DNA of 64,000 bases from Patiriisocius sp047730165. Its GTDB lineage: Bacteria > Bacteroidota > Bacteroidia > Flavobacteriales > Flavobacteriaceae. Made by a program: the position numbers and the translations under genes. The notes beneath the pieces were generated by a model that worked only from the letters and a program-made list of their open reading frames with translations, was not told the DNA's origin and searched no databases. This document shows positions 26,814-35,089 of this stretch, one piece after another. The stretch is taken from the NCBI RefSeq assembly GCF_047730165.1, contig NZ_CP159834.1:992001-1056000 (forward strand), read 5' to 3'. Every line of letters starts with the position of its first letter. Position 1 is the stretch's first letter.

Positions 26814-27149
26814 TTATGATTTAGCAAACATCAATAACTCCGTGCAAAAAACTTCTGTCACATAATGTTTCTTGCCGTCCTTATCATCCCAAGAACGATT
26901 GGTAAGCTTTCCTTCTATAGCAATCTCTTGTCCTTTTTTTATGTAGTTTTCTACCACATTTACAAGGCCGCCTCGTACCACTACATTGTGCCAGTAAGCA
27001 CGTTCTACTTTTTGCCCGTTTTTGTCTTTGTAGCTATCATCTGTAGCCATCGAGAAGTTTGCAATTTTATTGCCATCTTCAAAAGTTTTGATTTCAGGCT
27101 CTTGACCTAATCTTCCAATCAACTGTACTTTGTTTCTAAGTGCGTTCAT
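26814..27149 (-). CDS. ssb: Single-stranded DNA-binding protein, short form
   Basis: OB-fold protein of 111 residues starting MNALRNKVQLIGRLGQEPE; upstream in-frame codons come from a REP-like repeat and the leader, so this ATG is preferred. Core strands FSMATDDSYKDKNGQKVERA, WHNVVVRG, YIKKGQEIAIEGKL and YVTEVFCTELLMF are standard. The protein stops right after the OB fold (LLMFAKS), without the acidic DDDIPF-like tail that recruits repair proteins, so it is probably an accessory SSB and not the main replication form. Its own promoter box and terminator flank it. Confidence 0.92.
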   Translation of the reverse strand: MNALRNKVQLIGRLGQEPEIKTFEDGNKIANFSMATDDSYKDKNGQKVERAYWHNVVVRGGLVNVVENYIKKGQEIAIEGKLTNRSWDDKDGKKHYVTEVFCTELLMFAKS

Positions 27150-27165
27150 AATTTTAATTTTTGTC

Positions 27166-27186
27166 ATTCCGTGCTTGATACGGAAT
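27166..27186. repeat. REP-like palindrome in the ssb leader
   Basis: ATTCCGT and ACGGAAT pair around GCTTGAT, 17 bases before the ssb start. The form (CATTCCGTGCTTGA...GGAATC) resembles interspersed palindromes of flavobacterial genomes. It would form a hairpin in the ssb mRNA leader. Confidence 0.5.
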
Positions 27187-27285
27187 CGTTTAACAGTTAA
27201 GTTATGTTTTGTCTTTGGGCTCCTCCCGCAGATCATAAAGTCTAGTGAAACAATTTTTAGTTTTTGTTATTTCGTTTCGACATTG

Positions 27286-27293
27286 CAAACATA
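27286..27293 (-). promoter_or_regulatory. Candidate -7 box of ssb
   Basis: Minus-strand TATGTTTG matches TAnnTTTG, about 137 bases before the ssb ATG. It lies inside an imperfect inverted repeat (ATATAACC near 27291, GGTTATAT near 27368). Confidence 0.4.
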
Positions 27294-27560
27294 TAACCGC
27301 ATCCTAATCGCAGTCGGTATCTAACTATTTACTATCGTTTGCAAGTGTTTGTAAGCGGATGAAATTGGTTATATGTCTTAAAAACAATAGTTTATGGGTT
27401 TATTAAACAACGTTTATTTATAAGGTTATTATCCAAGTACTATAGAATACAGTTAAAATATTTCAATAAAACCTAAAAATTCAAAATTCTTTGAGTGATT
27501 TTCGAAGTCCGAGCGTCCCGAAACTTCGGGAGAAAACCTCAGAAAATTGCAGCGAAGGAA
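27294..27560. other. Non-coding gap with a small palindrome
   Basis: Spacer between the divergent ssb and VIT/VWA promoters. Contains TCCCGAA-AC-TTCGGGA at 27516-27531, another short palindrome of the interspersed type. No gene seen. Confidence 0.4.
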
Positions 27561-27630
27561 ACGAATACTACTCCACCTTCTACGAATACTAAAACACACA
27601 AAATCTTACTCCATAACGAGCCTATATTTG
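27561..27630 (+). promoter_or_regulatory. Promoter with paired direct repeats (LytTR-like operator)
   Basis: ACGAATACT occurs at 27561-27569 and again at 27582-27590, 21 bp apart. A perfect -7 box TATATTTG lies at 27623-27630, starting 41 bp after the second repeat. The same repeats, spacing and -7 distance occur at 30143-30212. Two 9-bp direct repeats two helical turns apart are typical LytTR sites, and a LytTR regulator is encoded at 35090-35839. Binding by that regulator is inferred. Confidence 0.6.
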
Positions 27631-27720
27631 ATCAAACGTAATCGATAAAGCATATTTCTGAAGTAAAGAAATGGCAAGATTATTTAAAAAAATAAAGTCT
27701 CATCCTATTAAAACCTCCTT

Positions 27721-29916
27721 ATGAAAAAGCTGCCATTTATTCTCTTATTATTCGTTTCCGTGATCACTTTTGGTCAGGCAAATCAGACTCAGAAAAAAGA
27801 GTCTCCTTACTTAGAAGTGCTATCTAAAAACGCGCTCATTCCTTTAAAGGCATCGAAGACAGAAGTGCATATAACAGGAGCCGTCGCTCACGTAAAAATG
27901 ACACAGGTATATCATAACGAAGGCACGACTCCTATAGAAGCAAAATATGTGTTCCCATTATCTACACAAGCAGCAGTGCACGATATGAAAATGCAAGTAG
28001 GGGACCGCGTGACGAATGCAAAAATCTTTGAAAAAAATAAAGCGGAAAAAGTATATCAAGAAGCAGTAAAAGAAGGTAAGCGTGCTGCAAAGCTTGACCA
28101 AGCACGCCCCAATGTGTTTCAGATAAAAGTGGGTAATGTAATGCCTGGTGATGAAATAAGCATCGAGGTGTATTACACAGAAATGCTATCTCCTGTCGAT
28201 GGTCAATACCAGTTTGTAGCACCTAGTGTAGTGGGCCCAAGATTTACCGGAGAGAACACCTCTGGCGAAACGACCTTTAATAATCCTACTACTAAAAAGG
28301 GAGTAGCAGATACTTTTACATATGACATGCAAGTAGAAATTCAAGCCGGAATGATGATTCAGAATATGGAGAGCACCTCACATAAAGTAAATATTCTATA
28401 CCCTTCTAGAGACAGTGCTTCTATCTTTTTATCGAAAAGCAATGTGAATCCTGCCAACAGAGATTTCATTTTAAACTACAGTTTAAGAGGAGAGACCATC
28501 GCTTCTGGATTGTTATTGTATGAGCATAACGATGAGAAATTTTTCGCTTATATGATGGAGCCGCCAGCCGCGGTCAAAGCAAAAGATGTAACGGCAAGAG
28601 AGTACCTATTTATAGTGGATGTTTCTGGATCGATGAATGGCTACCCCTTAGAAGTAAGTAAAGATTTAATGCGCAATCTACTTTGCAACCTAAACACAGA
28701 AGACACTTTTAATGTACAATTATTTGCATCAAGTTCTACGGTATTTAATCCAACGCCGGTGCAAGCAACAGATGCAAATGTTACAAATGCAATTGCGTTT
28801 TTAACTAGAGGCCAAGGCGGCGGCGGTACTCAATTATTAAGCGCGCTTAATGTGGCATATGGATTACCACGTTCGCAGGCAGGAAGTTCGCGATCTATGG
28901 TGGTCATTACAGACGGGTATGTGTCTGTGGAGCGAGCCGCATTTATAAAAATTGAGGAGAACTTGGATCAAGCAAATGTGTTCACTTTTGGGATAGGGAG
29001 TAGTGTAAATAGGTACTTGATAGAAGGTATGGCAAAGGTGAGCAAGAGTGAATCTTTTATCGCCACCACGCGTGAAGAAGCGGCAAAAGTAGCAGAAGAT
29101 TTTAAGAAGTATATAGACAGCCCAGTGATGACACAAGTGAAATTTGCGACCAGGGGCTTTGAGGTGTACGACATACAACCATCATCCGTTCCAGACATTT
29201 TTGCTGCACGTCCTATTGTTATCTTCGGAAAGTATAAAGGCGAGGCAAATGGTGAGATTATAATGACCGGGTATCAAGGTAGAAAAAAAATTAAGCAACG
29301 TTTTAAAGTTTCCGAAGGGACATTAACAGCAGACAATAAAGCGCTACGGTATTTATGGGCTCGTAAAAAAATAGAAAAGCTTGATGATTATAGTACTCGG
29401 TTTAGAGAGGACACAAAGGACGAAGTCACTGCCTTAGGATTACATTACAACCTCGCCACACAATACACCTCTTTTGTCGCGGTAGATGAGCGCGTAGTAA
29501 ATAAAGACGGAACGATAAAAACCGTAAAACAGCCATTACCAATGCCGCAAAATGTAAATAATAGCGCAGTAGGTGCAGAGGCTTTGGTAAGTGAAAAATC
29601 AGTTTTTAAAAAGACCTATACGATAGGTTTTGATTCTAATGAGCTCCCTAAATCTGAAGCAAGAAAATTGAAAATGTGGTTTAAAAGCCAATACGGTATG
29701 CTTGCAGAAAAACACACGAACGAGCACTTTGAAATCAGATTAAAGTTTGGTGAAAATGGTCAAATTATTTCCGCAGAGATCTTTAATGGAACCGATTGGG
29801 TTATTGATAAAGAAATAAGCAATGCCTTTACCAGCTTAAAAATTGAACCAATAAAAACGAATAAGCAGTTTACCATCTTAGTGCGAGACAATCGAGCAGA
29901 ATGTAGCTGCTCATAA
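27721..29916 (+). CDS. Exported VIT/VWA-domain protein
   Basis: 731 residues. Signal peptide (MKKLPFILLLFVSVITFGQA), VIT domain at about 30-165 (VAHVKMTQVYHNEGTTPIEA, YVFPLSTQAAV, then RPNVFQIKVGNVMPGDEI), and VWA domain at about 293-470 with an intact MIDAS (DVSGSMNG, and GGGTQL for the Thr). The C-terminal region ends in RAECSCS after an unrecognised beta-rich domain. The architecture matches inter-alpha-trypsin-inhibitor heavy chains and bacterial relatives; the VWA domain should bind a protein partner through a metal ion. No membrane anchor is seen, so it is periplasmic or secreted. Promoter carries the paired repeats shared with the gene at 30253. Confidence 0.88.
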   Translation: MKKLPFILLLFVSVITFGQANQTQKKESPYLEVLSKNALIPLKASKTEVHITGAVAHVKMTQVYHNEGTTPIEAKYVFPLSTQAAVHDMKMQVGDRVTNAKIFEKNKAEKVYQEAVKEGKRAAKLDQARPNVFQIKVGNVMPGDEISIEVYYTEMLSPVDGQYQFVAPSVVGPRFTGENTSGETTFNNPTTKKGVADTFTYDMQVEIQAGMMIQNMESTSHKVNILYPSRDSASIFLSKSNVNPANRDFILNYSLRGETIASGLLLYEHNDEKFFAYMMEPPAAVKAKDVTAREYLFIVDVSGSMNGYPLEVSKDLMRNLLCNLNTEDTFNVQLFASSSTVFNPTPVQATDANVTNAIAFLTRGQGGGGTQLLSALNVAYGLPRSQAGSSRSMVVITDGYVSVERAAFIKIEENLDQANVFTFGIGSSVNRYLIEGMAKVSKSESFIATTREEAAKVAEDFKKYIDSPVMTQVKFATRGFEVYDIQPSSVPDIFAARPIVIFGKYKGEANGEIIMTGYQGRKKIKQRFKVSEGTLTADNKALRYLWARKKIEKLDDYSTRFREDTKDEVTALGLHYNLATQYTSFVAVDERVVNKDGTIKTVKQPLPMPQNVNNSAVGAEALVSEKSVFKKTYTIGFDSNELPKSEARKLKMWFKSQYGMLAEKHTNEHFEIRLKFGENGQIISAEIFNGTDWVIDKEISNAFTSLKIEPIKTNKQFTILVRDNRAECSCS

Positions 29917-29947
29917 CATGTATGACTTGTGTTTTGGTTTGTTACTT

Positions 29948-29981
29948 CAACCCCAAATAGTGTAAAAACTGTTTGGGGTTG
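29948..29981 (+). terminator. Terminator of the VIT/VWA gene
   Basis: Perfect 10-bp arms CAACCCCAAA and TTTGGGGTTG with a 14-base loop. The tail is the GTT microsatellite, not a pure T run. Confidence 0.7.
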
Positions 29982-30001
29982 TTGTTGTTGTTGTTGTTGT
30001 T
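29978..30001 (+). repeat. Trinucleotide microsatellite (GTT)8
   Basis: Eight GTT units directly after the terminator stem. Non-coding; a polyglutamine frame on the other strand is an artefact. Confidence 0.9.
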
Positions 30002-30009
30002 TTAAAAGT

Positions 30010-30091
30010 GTCACCCTGAGTTTGTCGAAGGGCAACTGGCTAACAAATTATAGTAAAGGCTATAGTTGTACTTCGACAAGCTCAGCATGAC
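30010..30091. repeat. REP-like inverted repeat
   Basis: Left arm GTCACCCTGAGTTTGTCGAA (30010-30029) and right arm ending CTTCGACAAGCTCAGCATGA (about 30071-30090) are near-complementary, with about 40 bases between. The left arm is almost identical to the element inside metG. Forms a large hairpin between two genes. Confidence 0.75.
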
Positions 30092-30142
30092 ATTTATGAA
30101 TCATTAGCAGTCAGATTGAACCAGTCTAATGTTTAGAAACAA

Positions 30143-30212
30143 ACGTTTACTAGTTCATCCATAACGAATACTAAAACACCTAAAATCGCAGAAGCATCTC
30201 CTCATATCTTTG
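30143..30212 (+). promoter_or_regulatory. Second promoter with the paired direct repeats
   Basis: ACGTTTACT at 30143-30151 and ACGAATACT at 30164-30172, again 21 bp apart, with a perfect -7 box TATCTTTG at 30205-30212, again 41 bp after the second repeat begins. Downstream of the repeat 22 of 24 bases match the VIT/VWA promoter (ACGAATACTAAAACAC then AAAATC), after which similarity stops until the -7 box. Confidence 0.6.
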
Positions 30213-30252
30213 GTATAACAAAACAACAAACGTTATTTAAAACCAAAGTATT

Positions 30253-30816
30253 ATGAAAAAGTTAGCCCTAATGATCACCATAGTCTTAGCCGGATTCGCA
30301 CAGATGACTGCGCAACAATTTGACAGCACGGATGCATATTTTGTGTCGCTTAAAAGCACCTTACAGCAAGATGGAGAAGAAGTACAATCTGCTTCGCTTT
30401 CTACAGATGTAGATTCGCCAGAGGAAGTAACCTCGTTTCCTGTTGCAGATGCAGCCTTAATTCACGATATACAAATCACCAAACTTAAAAACCCAGGGTT
30501 GTCCGGCGTAAAAAGCGTCCTCAAAGTAGCTGTGCAGTATGTAGAATACTGCTCGTACGTGGTCTCTAATTATATTTTAGAAACCGAAAAAGGCGGATAC
30601 ATCGCGCTCCCTATTTTAACTAATGAAGACTGTGGAGACTCAAATAAAGAAATCGTGTACCTGTTCCCAAACCAAGTTTTTGGACAAGCAAATCAAATCA
30701 TAACTTCTGAAATCACGGTGCTAGAAAAAAGCATTTTAGATGCGGAGCAGCACGACACCTTTATCTGGAATGACGATAGTTATGGTACGAGTGGTATGTT
30801 GTATGAAGAACTATAA
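30253..30816 (+). CDS. Small secreted protein, function unknown
   Basis: 187 residues, signal peptide ending MTAQQF. The mature part is acidic, with VQYVEYCSYVVSNYILET and LPILTNEDCGDSN giving two Cys that may pair. No family recognised and no membrane segment. It shares its promoter pattern with the VIT/VWA gene and lies 53 bases ahead of the His/Cys lipoprotein with no terminator between, so the two are probably one transcript. Confidence 0.7.
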   Translation: MKKLALMITIVLAGFAQMTAQQFDSTDAYFVSLKSTLQQDGEEVQSASLSTDVDSPEEVTSFPVADAALIHDIQITKLKNPGLSGVKSVLKVAVQYVEYCSYVVSNYILETEKGGYIALPILTNEDCGDSNKEIVYLFPNQVFGQANQIITSEITVLEKSILDAEQHDTFIWNDDSYGTSGMLYEEL

Positions 30817-30869
30817 ATAAGATAGTAAACAGTTTGAGTAGTCTGTATTCAACCCAAAAAAATAAACTC

Positions 30870-31967
30870 ATGAAAATCACCATCACATTAATCATTGCCT
30901 CCTTCGTGCTTTTAATCGCTTGCGAAAAAGCAGCACTATACGAAGATCTTATTGAAGAAATGGTAATTGGTTTTTCTTCCTTAAACGAGGAGGAAGGTTT
31001 TAGATTTCAAGATTATGAATGTGGAGCTGCTCCAGATTTGGCTGTGTTGAGTCCAATTGTTTTTATTGCAGGATTTGAGGAAGATGATAACACCTACTAT
31101 GCAAATGCAACACGACATTTTAAAGAACAAGGGTATCTTGTGATAGAAGGGTTATCTTCTTTAGATCAAATACTAAACCACCTAGACCTAAAACAAAGAG
31201 GAAATTTTTATAGTGAAATTCATGTTGTAAGCCATAGCAATCCTTGGAGAGGGATGTCACTCAAAACCGAAAAAGATGGCGAACGACTCACAACAAAATC
31301 TTTACAAAACTACATTGCTAAAAAGCAACTACCTATCCAATATGGAATCACAAACGAAACAAAAATCATATTTCACTCTTGTGGCCTAGGAGAAAACACA
31401 GCCCTACTCTCTCAATTGAAACTTGTGTTTAGTGAACACGCAAATCCTAGTATTATCGCTTCGCCTTATTTCAACATTTTTGGCGGCAAGTATGCCTCTC
31501 ATTATTTAGCAAAACCGTACTACGTTTTTTACCCAACGGCACAATCAAAAGGACCTTTGGCATTATCACAAGAGATGGCTGCCAATAATCAAAGCAAAAC
31601 CATCAATTGGCAAGAAGCTTTAACCGCCAGAGAAGAACCTGCCTTAGGCGAAGTCTATTCTTATCGTTTTAATATTCCGGTACATTGGGAGGTTGAATTC
31701 TCCAATGCTTCGGAAATACCAAACCTTGAAACCCCGGACGCTATTATGGATTTTGTTGCAGAAGATCAAGCCTTGGCAAAAGTTCTTTTTGAAATGAAAA
31801 TTCCTCTAGAAAAATATCGATGGACAGCGAGAGTTAAAGACAATGTGCTTAAGATTTCAGGAAAAACAACGGCGCTCTGTGTGCTAGAACCTTTAATGAA
31901 TCTAGAAGATGTGGGGAATTACGCGACTCTCAATATTTTGGATAAAAAATTATATACAAATTTATAA
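30870..31967 (+). CDS. Lipoprotein with candidate His/Cys dyad (caspase-fold-like)
   Basis: 365 residues from the ATG that gives an SPII signal (MKITITLIIASFVLLIAC, Cys 18); a start 36 bases upstream spoils it. The central part looks like an alpha/beta fold: PIVFIAGFEEDDNTYYANA, then strand plus His in EIHVVSHSNPWRG (H122), then strand plus Cys in TKIIFHSCGLGENTALL (C171). A hydrophobic strand ending in H-S and another ending in S-C-G is the arrangement of clan CD (caspase, CHAT, DUF4347) dyads. The protease idea is inference; a clear family hit is lacking. The C-terminal third is unrecognised. Follows the small secreted protein in the same direction. Confidence 0.6.
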   Translation: MKITITLIIASFVLLIACEKAALYEDLIEEMVIGFSSLNEEEGFRFQDYECGAAPDLAVLSPIVFIAGFEEDDNTYYANATRHFKEQGYLVIEGLSSLDQILNHLDLKQRGNFYSEIHVVSHSNPWRGMSLKTEKDGERLTTKSLQNYIAKKQLPIQYGITNETKIIFHSCGLGENTALLSQLKLVFSEHANPSIIASPYFNIFGGKYASHYLAKPYYVFYPTAQSKGPLALSQEMAANNQSKTINWQEALTAREEPALGEVYSYRFNIPVHWEVEFSNASEIPNLETPDAIMDFVAEDQALAKVLFEMKIPLEKYRWTARVKDNVLKISGKTTALCVLEPLMNLEDVGNYATLNILDKKLYTNL

Positions 31968-32003
31968 AGCAATTGTATAAAAATAACTCCCAGCACATAT
32001 CGT

Positions 32004-32011
32004 TATATTTG
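32004..32011 (+). promoter_or_regulatory. -7 box of the sensor kinase gene
   Basis: TATATTTG ends 5 bases before the ATG, so the predicted transcript starts at or next to the start codon (leaderless). The paired repeats of the two upstream promoters are absent. Confidence 0.55.
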
Positions 32012-32016
32012 TCCTA

Positions 32017-35000
32017 ATGAAGATTAACAACCTCTTATTTTTACTCCTTCTTTTTTGTTTCGGGAATCTTCTGGCACAGAACAACCAGTTACGTAATTAC
32101 ACGCTGGAAGACGGTTTGCCGCAATCTCAAGTGTATGATATTATACAAGACACTGCAGGGTATTTATGGCTGGCTACACAAGGGGGAGGATTAGCACGAT
32201 TTGACGGTAATGAGTTTGTTATATTTAGAGAAAAAGATGGACTGGCTTCAAATTATATTCAGGATCTTGAACTATTTGGAGAAGGTTTACTGATTGCTAC
32301 AAAAAAAGGGCTTTCTATAAAAAATGGGGATAGTATTTATTCCTTTAAAGGACGTCAAGCAAACACTGTTTTTGTCAATGAAGGAGTGCCATATGTAGGC
32401 ACCATTTCCGGAATTCAGCGCATTTCCGAGGCAGGGATTTTAGAGAATCATACCATACACCCCACGCTTGATAGCGCCATAATAAACGATATCGCTTTTG
32501 ACGGAACTCGTTTCTGGGTAGCCTCTAGCAAAGGTTTGTTTAGAATAGACTCACTTTCAAACCCGATTAGCGTTGAGAATTATGACACCTCAAATTTTAT
32601 GGCGCTCCAGCAATGGAACGACACCTTATTTGCAGCAACGTTCACACAGGGCATAGTCGTTATTTACACGGCAGAGGAACATCTAGAAGAGGTGATTAGA
32701 AATTCACCCACGCGTATTAATAACCTGAATATTGTGAATAATCAGTTGTGGGTAAGTACCGATACAAATGGTATTTCTGTCCTTGATGCGGAGACTTTTC
32801 AGCCCATACGGAGTATTAGCAAGCGAGAGGGGCTGGTCGTAAACCACATTCGCAAAAGCTTTTTAGATCGTGATGGTGGTATCTGGATCGCAACGAGCGG
32901 GGCAGGATTATACACGTATTTTCAAAATGACTTTACGCATTTTGACAAAGACACTGGGCTCCAAGGAAATCGTGTATATGCAGTGCAAGCAGCAAACAAG
33001 GATCTGTATATTTCTACGAGCGAATCTGGAATTTCTAAGTTAGATTCCCTCGGGATTCACCAAATAAGGACCCCAGAAAATTTCAGCAATGTAAAAATTA
33101 AAACCATTGCTCATGATGACTTCGGAAATGTGCTAGCGGGTTCTGACGGGAAAGGAGTATGGCAGTATCGTAAAACCGTCAAGGATAGTCTTATTTTTAC
33201 GGGCGACACGATGGTTACAATGCGAATAGATACGCTGCAAATTCCAAAAATTGAGCATACCATTTACAGTGAAGAAAGCGGTTTTCCTTCAGATTGGATT
33301 CGGCAACTAGTACCCATTAGAAACACATTGTGGGTTGCCACTTATAGCGCCGGAATTGTAAAAATGAGCTATGATATCACACAGAATAAATATTTAAAAA
33401 CGGACCATTTTGCCATTGAAACTGGCATAGAAGATTTATTAATTAGAGACAGCAAACTGGATGAAGAAGGGCGACTTTGGTACAGTACTCAAAATGGTCA
33501 TCTTGGGTTTATAAAGAATGATCAAGTCACACACTTAGGCGATGTGCTAGAAGCAGGTGTCGCAATTAATAGTATTGAGTTTTATAAAGGCAACCTTTTT
33601 CTTGGTACAGCCGGCAACGGAATCTGGAAAGCTTCTTTAAGTGACTATCCACAATTTTCTAAGCTAAGCGGGGCCAAAGAACTCACATCACAAAACTGTT
33701 ATCAGTTATTGTTTGACACAAAAGGGAATCTCTGGGCAGGATCTGAAAGAGGGGTAGATAAAATAGAACTAGGGAATGATCGGGAGCTTATAGATGTTTT
33801 TCACTTTGGGCGTAACGATGGGTTTTTAGGAATAGAAACATGCTTAAACGCAAGTGCTATTGATGAAGATGGCAGCCTGTGGTTTGGCGCATTATATGGT
33901 CTTACTAAATATGAAACTTCTGCGGTGGTGAAAAAGAAGGAGCAAAAACCAGCAATAACTTTTGAGGATGTTTCGGTGGATTTCATCTCTGTATTTAATT
34001 CAAATAGAGCGACTTGGATCACAGATAGTATTTTAGAATTACAGCCGTCGCAGGATCAAATATCATTTGCGTATCGCACCGTAGATTTAATGCATCCAAA
34101 AGACGTACACTATCGATATCAATTAGATAATAAGGAGTGGAGCCCTTGGACAAAGACAGCGTCACAGAATTTGGTAGGATTGAACTTTGGGAAGCACATG
34201 TTTAAAGTGCAATCCAGAAATTATCGATGGGTAGAAAGTGAGGCAATCTCATTCCCGTTTGTTATAAAGACACCTTTGTATCGTCAGTTGTGGTTTCAAA
34301 TATTTTCATTAGCGCTGGCAATAAGTATTATTGGACTGCTCGTGTATGGCTATATTAGACGCCTAAAAAACCGAAACAGAAAGACGCAAGAGGAATTGAA
34401 ACTTCAAAATCATTTACTGTCGCTAGAACAAAAAGCATTGCGATTACAAATGAATCCGCATTTTATTTTTAATGTGCTTAATGGTATCAAGGCCATGGGG
34501 TCTTCAAACCCGCAAAAGATGGAAACGACCATCAATACTTTTGCAATGATGTTGCGGGAGATTTTGAATAACTCCAGAAAAGATGTTATAAGTCTCGACC
34601 AAGAAATTAAGACACTCCATAAGTATTTAGAGGTAGAACAATTAATGGCAAGAACGCCATTTTTATATGAGATAAAGGTGCTATCCGAGGTAGCTGCAGA
34701 AGAAATTTTGATTCCACCTATGTTGGTACAACCTTTTGTTGAGAACGCTATTAAGCACGGTATTTCGGCTCCGCTTAATGACCAGGAAGGAGAAGGTGGC
34801 GGCTCATCAAGAAAAGGGACTTTAAAGGTTTATTTCACGTCAGACGAAAAGAATTTGTATTGCACTGTTACAGATAATGGTCCTGGAATTTTTGAGTCAC
34901 AGAAAAATAAGACGGCGACCAGCCATCAGTCTGTTGCCCTAAAGGTGACGAAAGAACGAATAGAATCTTTAGGTGGAAAGGGAGCGTTAGAATTAAAACA

Positions 35001-35070
35001 ATTAGAAGAAAACGGAGTGATTTTAGGGACTGAGGTTACATTTAAGATTCCGTTAGAGACGGATTTTTAA
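32017..35070 (+). CDS. Propeller-type sensor histidine kinase (LytS/YesM-like)
   Basis: 1017 residues. Signal peptide (ends GNLLAQ), two-component-regulator propeller repeats over about 20-640 (LEDGLPQSQVYDIIQDTAGY, GYLWLATQGGGLARFDG, repeats of W-A-T-x-x-G), Y_Y_Y domain (about 665-745, YRYQLDNKEWSPWTKT), one transmembrane helix (about 758-780), coiled coil, His_kinase domain with H815 in LQMNPHFIFNVLN, and a HATPase with VENAIKHG and TDNGPGI. The periplasmic propeller should bind a ligand; the kinase feeds the LytTR regulator 19 bases downstream. Hybrid sensors in this phylum often read polysaccharides, but none is indicated here. Confidence 0.93.
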   Translation: MKINNLLFLLLLFCFGNLLAQNNQLRNYTLEDGLPQSQVYDIIQDTAGYLWLATQGGGLARFDGNEFVIFREKDGLASNYIQDLELFGEGLLIATKKGLSIKNGDSIYSFKGRQANTVFVNEGVPYVGTISGIQRISEAGILENHTIHPTLDSAIINDIAFDGTRFWVASSKGLFRIDSLSNPISVENYDTSNFMALQQWNDTLFAATFTQGIVVIYTAEEHLEEVIRNSPTRINNLNIVNNQLWVSTDTNGISVLDAETFQPIRSISKREGLVVNHIRKSFLDRDGGIWIATSGAGLYTYFQNDFTHFDKDTGLQGNRVYAVQAANKDLYISTSESGISKLDSLGIHQIRTPENFSNVKIKTIAHDDFGNVLAGSDGKGVWQYRKTVKDSLIFTGDTMVTMRIDTLQIPKIEHTIYSEESGFPSDWIRQLVPIRNTLWVATYSAGIVKMSYDITQNKYLKTDHFAIETGIEDLLIRDSKLDEEGRLWYSTQNGHLGFIKNDQVTHLGDVLEAGVAINSIEFYKGNLFLGTAGNGIWKASLSDYPQFSKLSGAKELTSQNCYQLLFDTKGNLWAGSERGVDKIELGNDRELIDVFHFGRNDGFLGIETCLNASAIDEDGSLWFGALYGLTKYETSAVVKKKEQKPAITFEDVSVDFISVFNSNRATWITDSILELQPSQDQISFAYRTVDLMHPKDVHYRYQLDNKEWSPWTKTASQNLVGLNFGKHMFKVQSRNYRWVESEAISFPFVIKTPLYRQLWFQIFSLALAISIIGLLVYGYIRRLKNRNRKTQEELKLQNHLLSLEQKALRLQMNPHFIFNVLNGIKAMGSSNPQKMETTINTFAMMLREILNNSRKDVISLDQEIKTLHKYLEVEQLMARTPFLYEIKVLSEVAAEEILIPPMLVQPFVENAIKHGISAPLNDQEGEGGGSSRKGTLKVYFTSDEKNLYCTVTDNGPGIFESQKNKTATSHQSVALKVTKERIESLGGKGALELKQLEENGVILGTEVTFKIPLETDF

Positions 35071-35089
35071 TTTATTAAAAACATAACAT

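Noticed and set aside
29760..30035. Minus-strand frame with polyglutamine and MPFDKLRVTLL start
   Set aside because: Made of the GTT tract and the REP-like arm read backwards; a repeat artefact.
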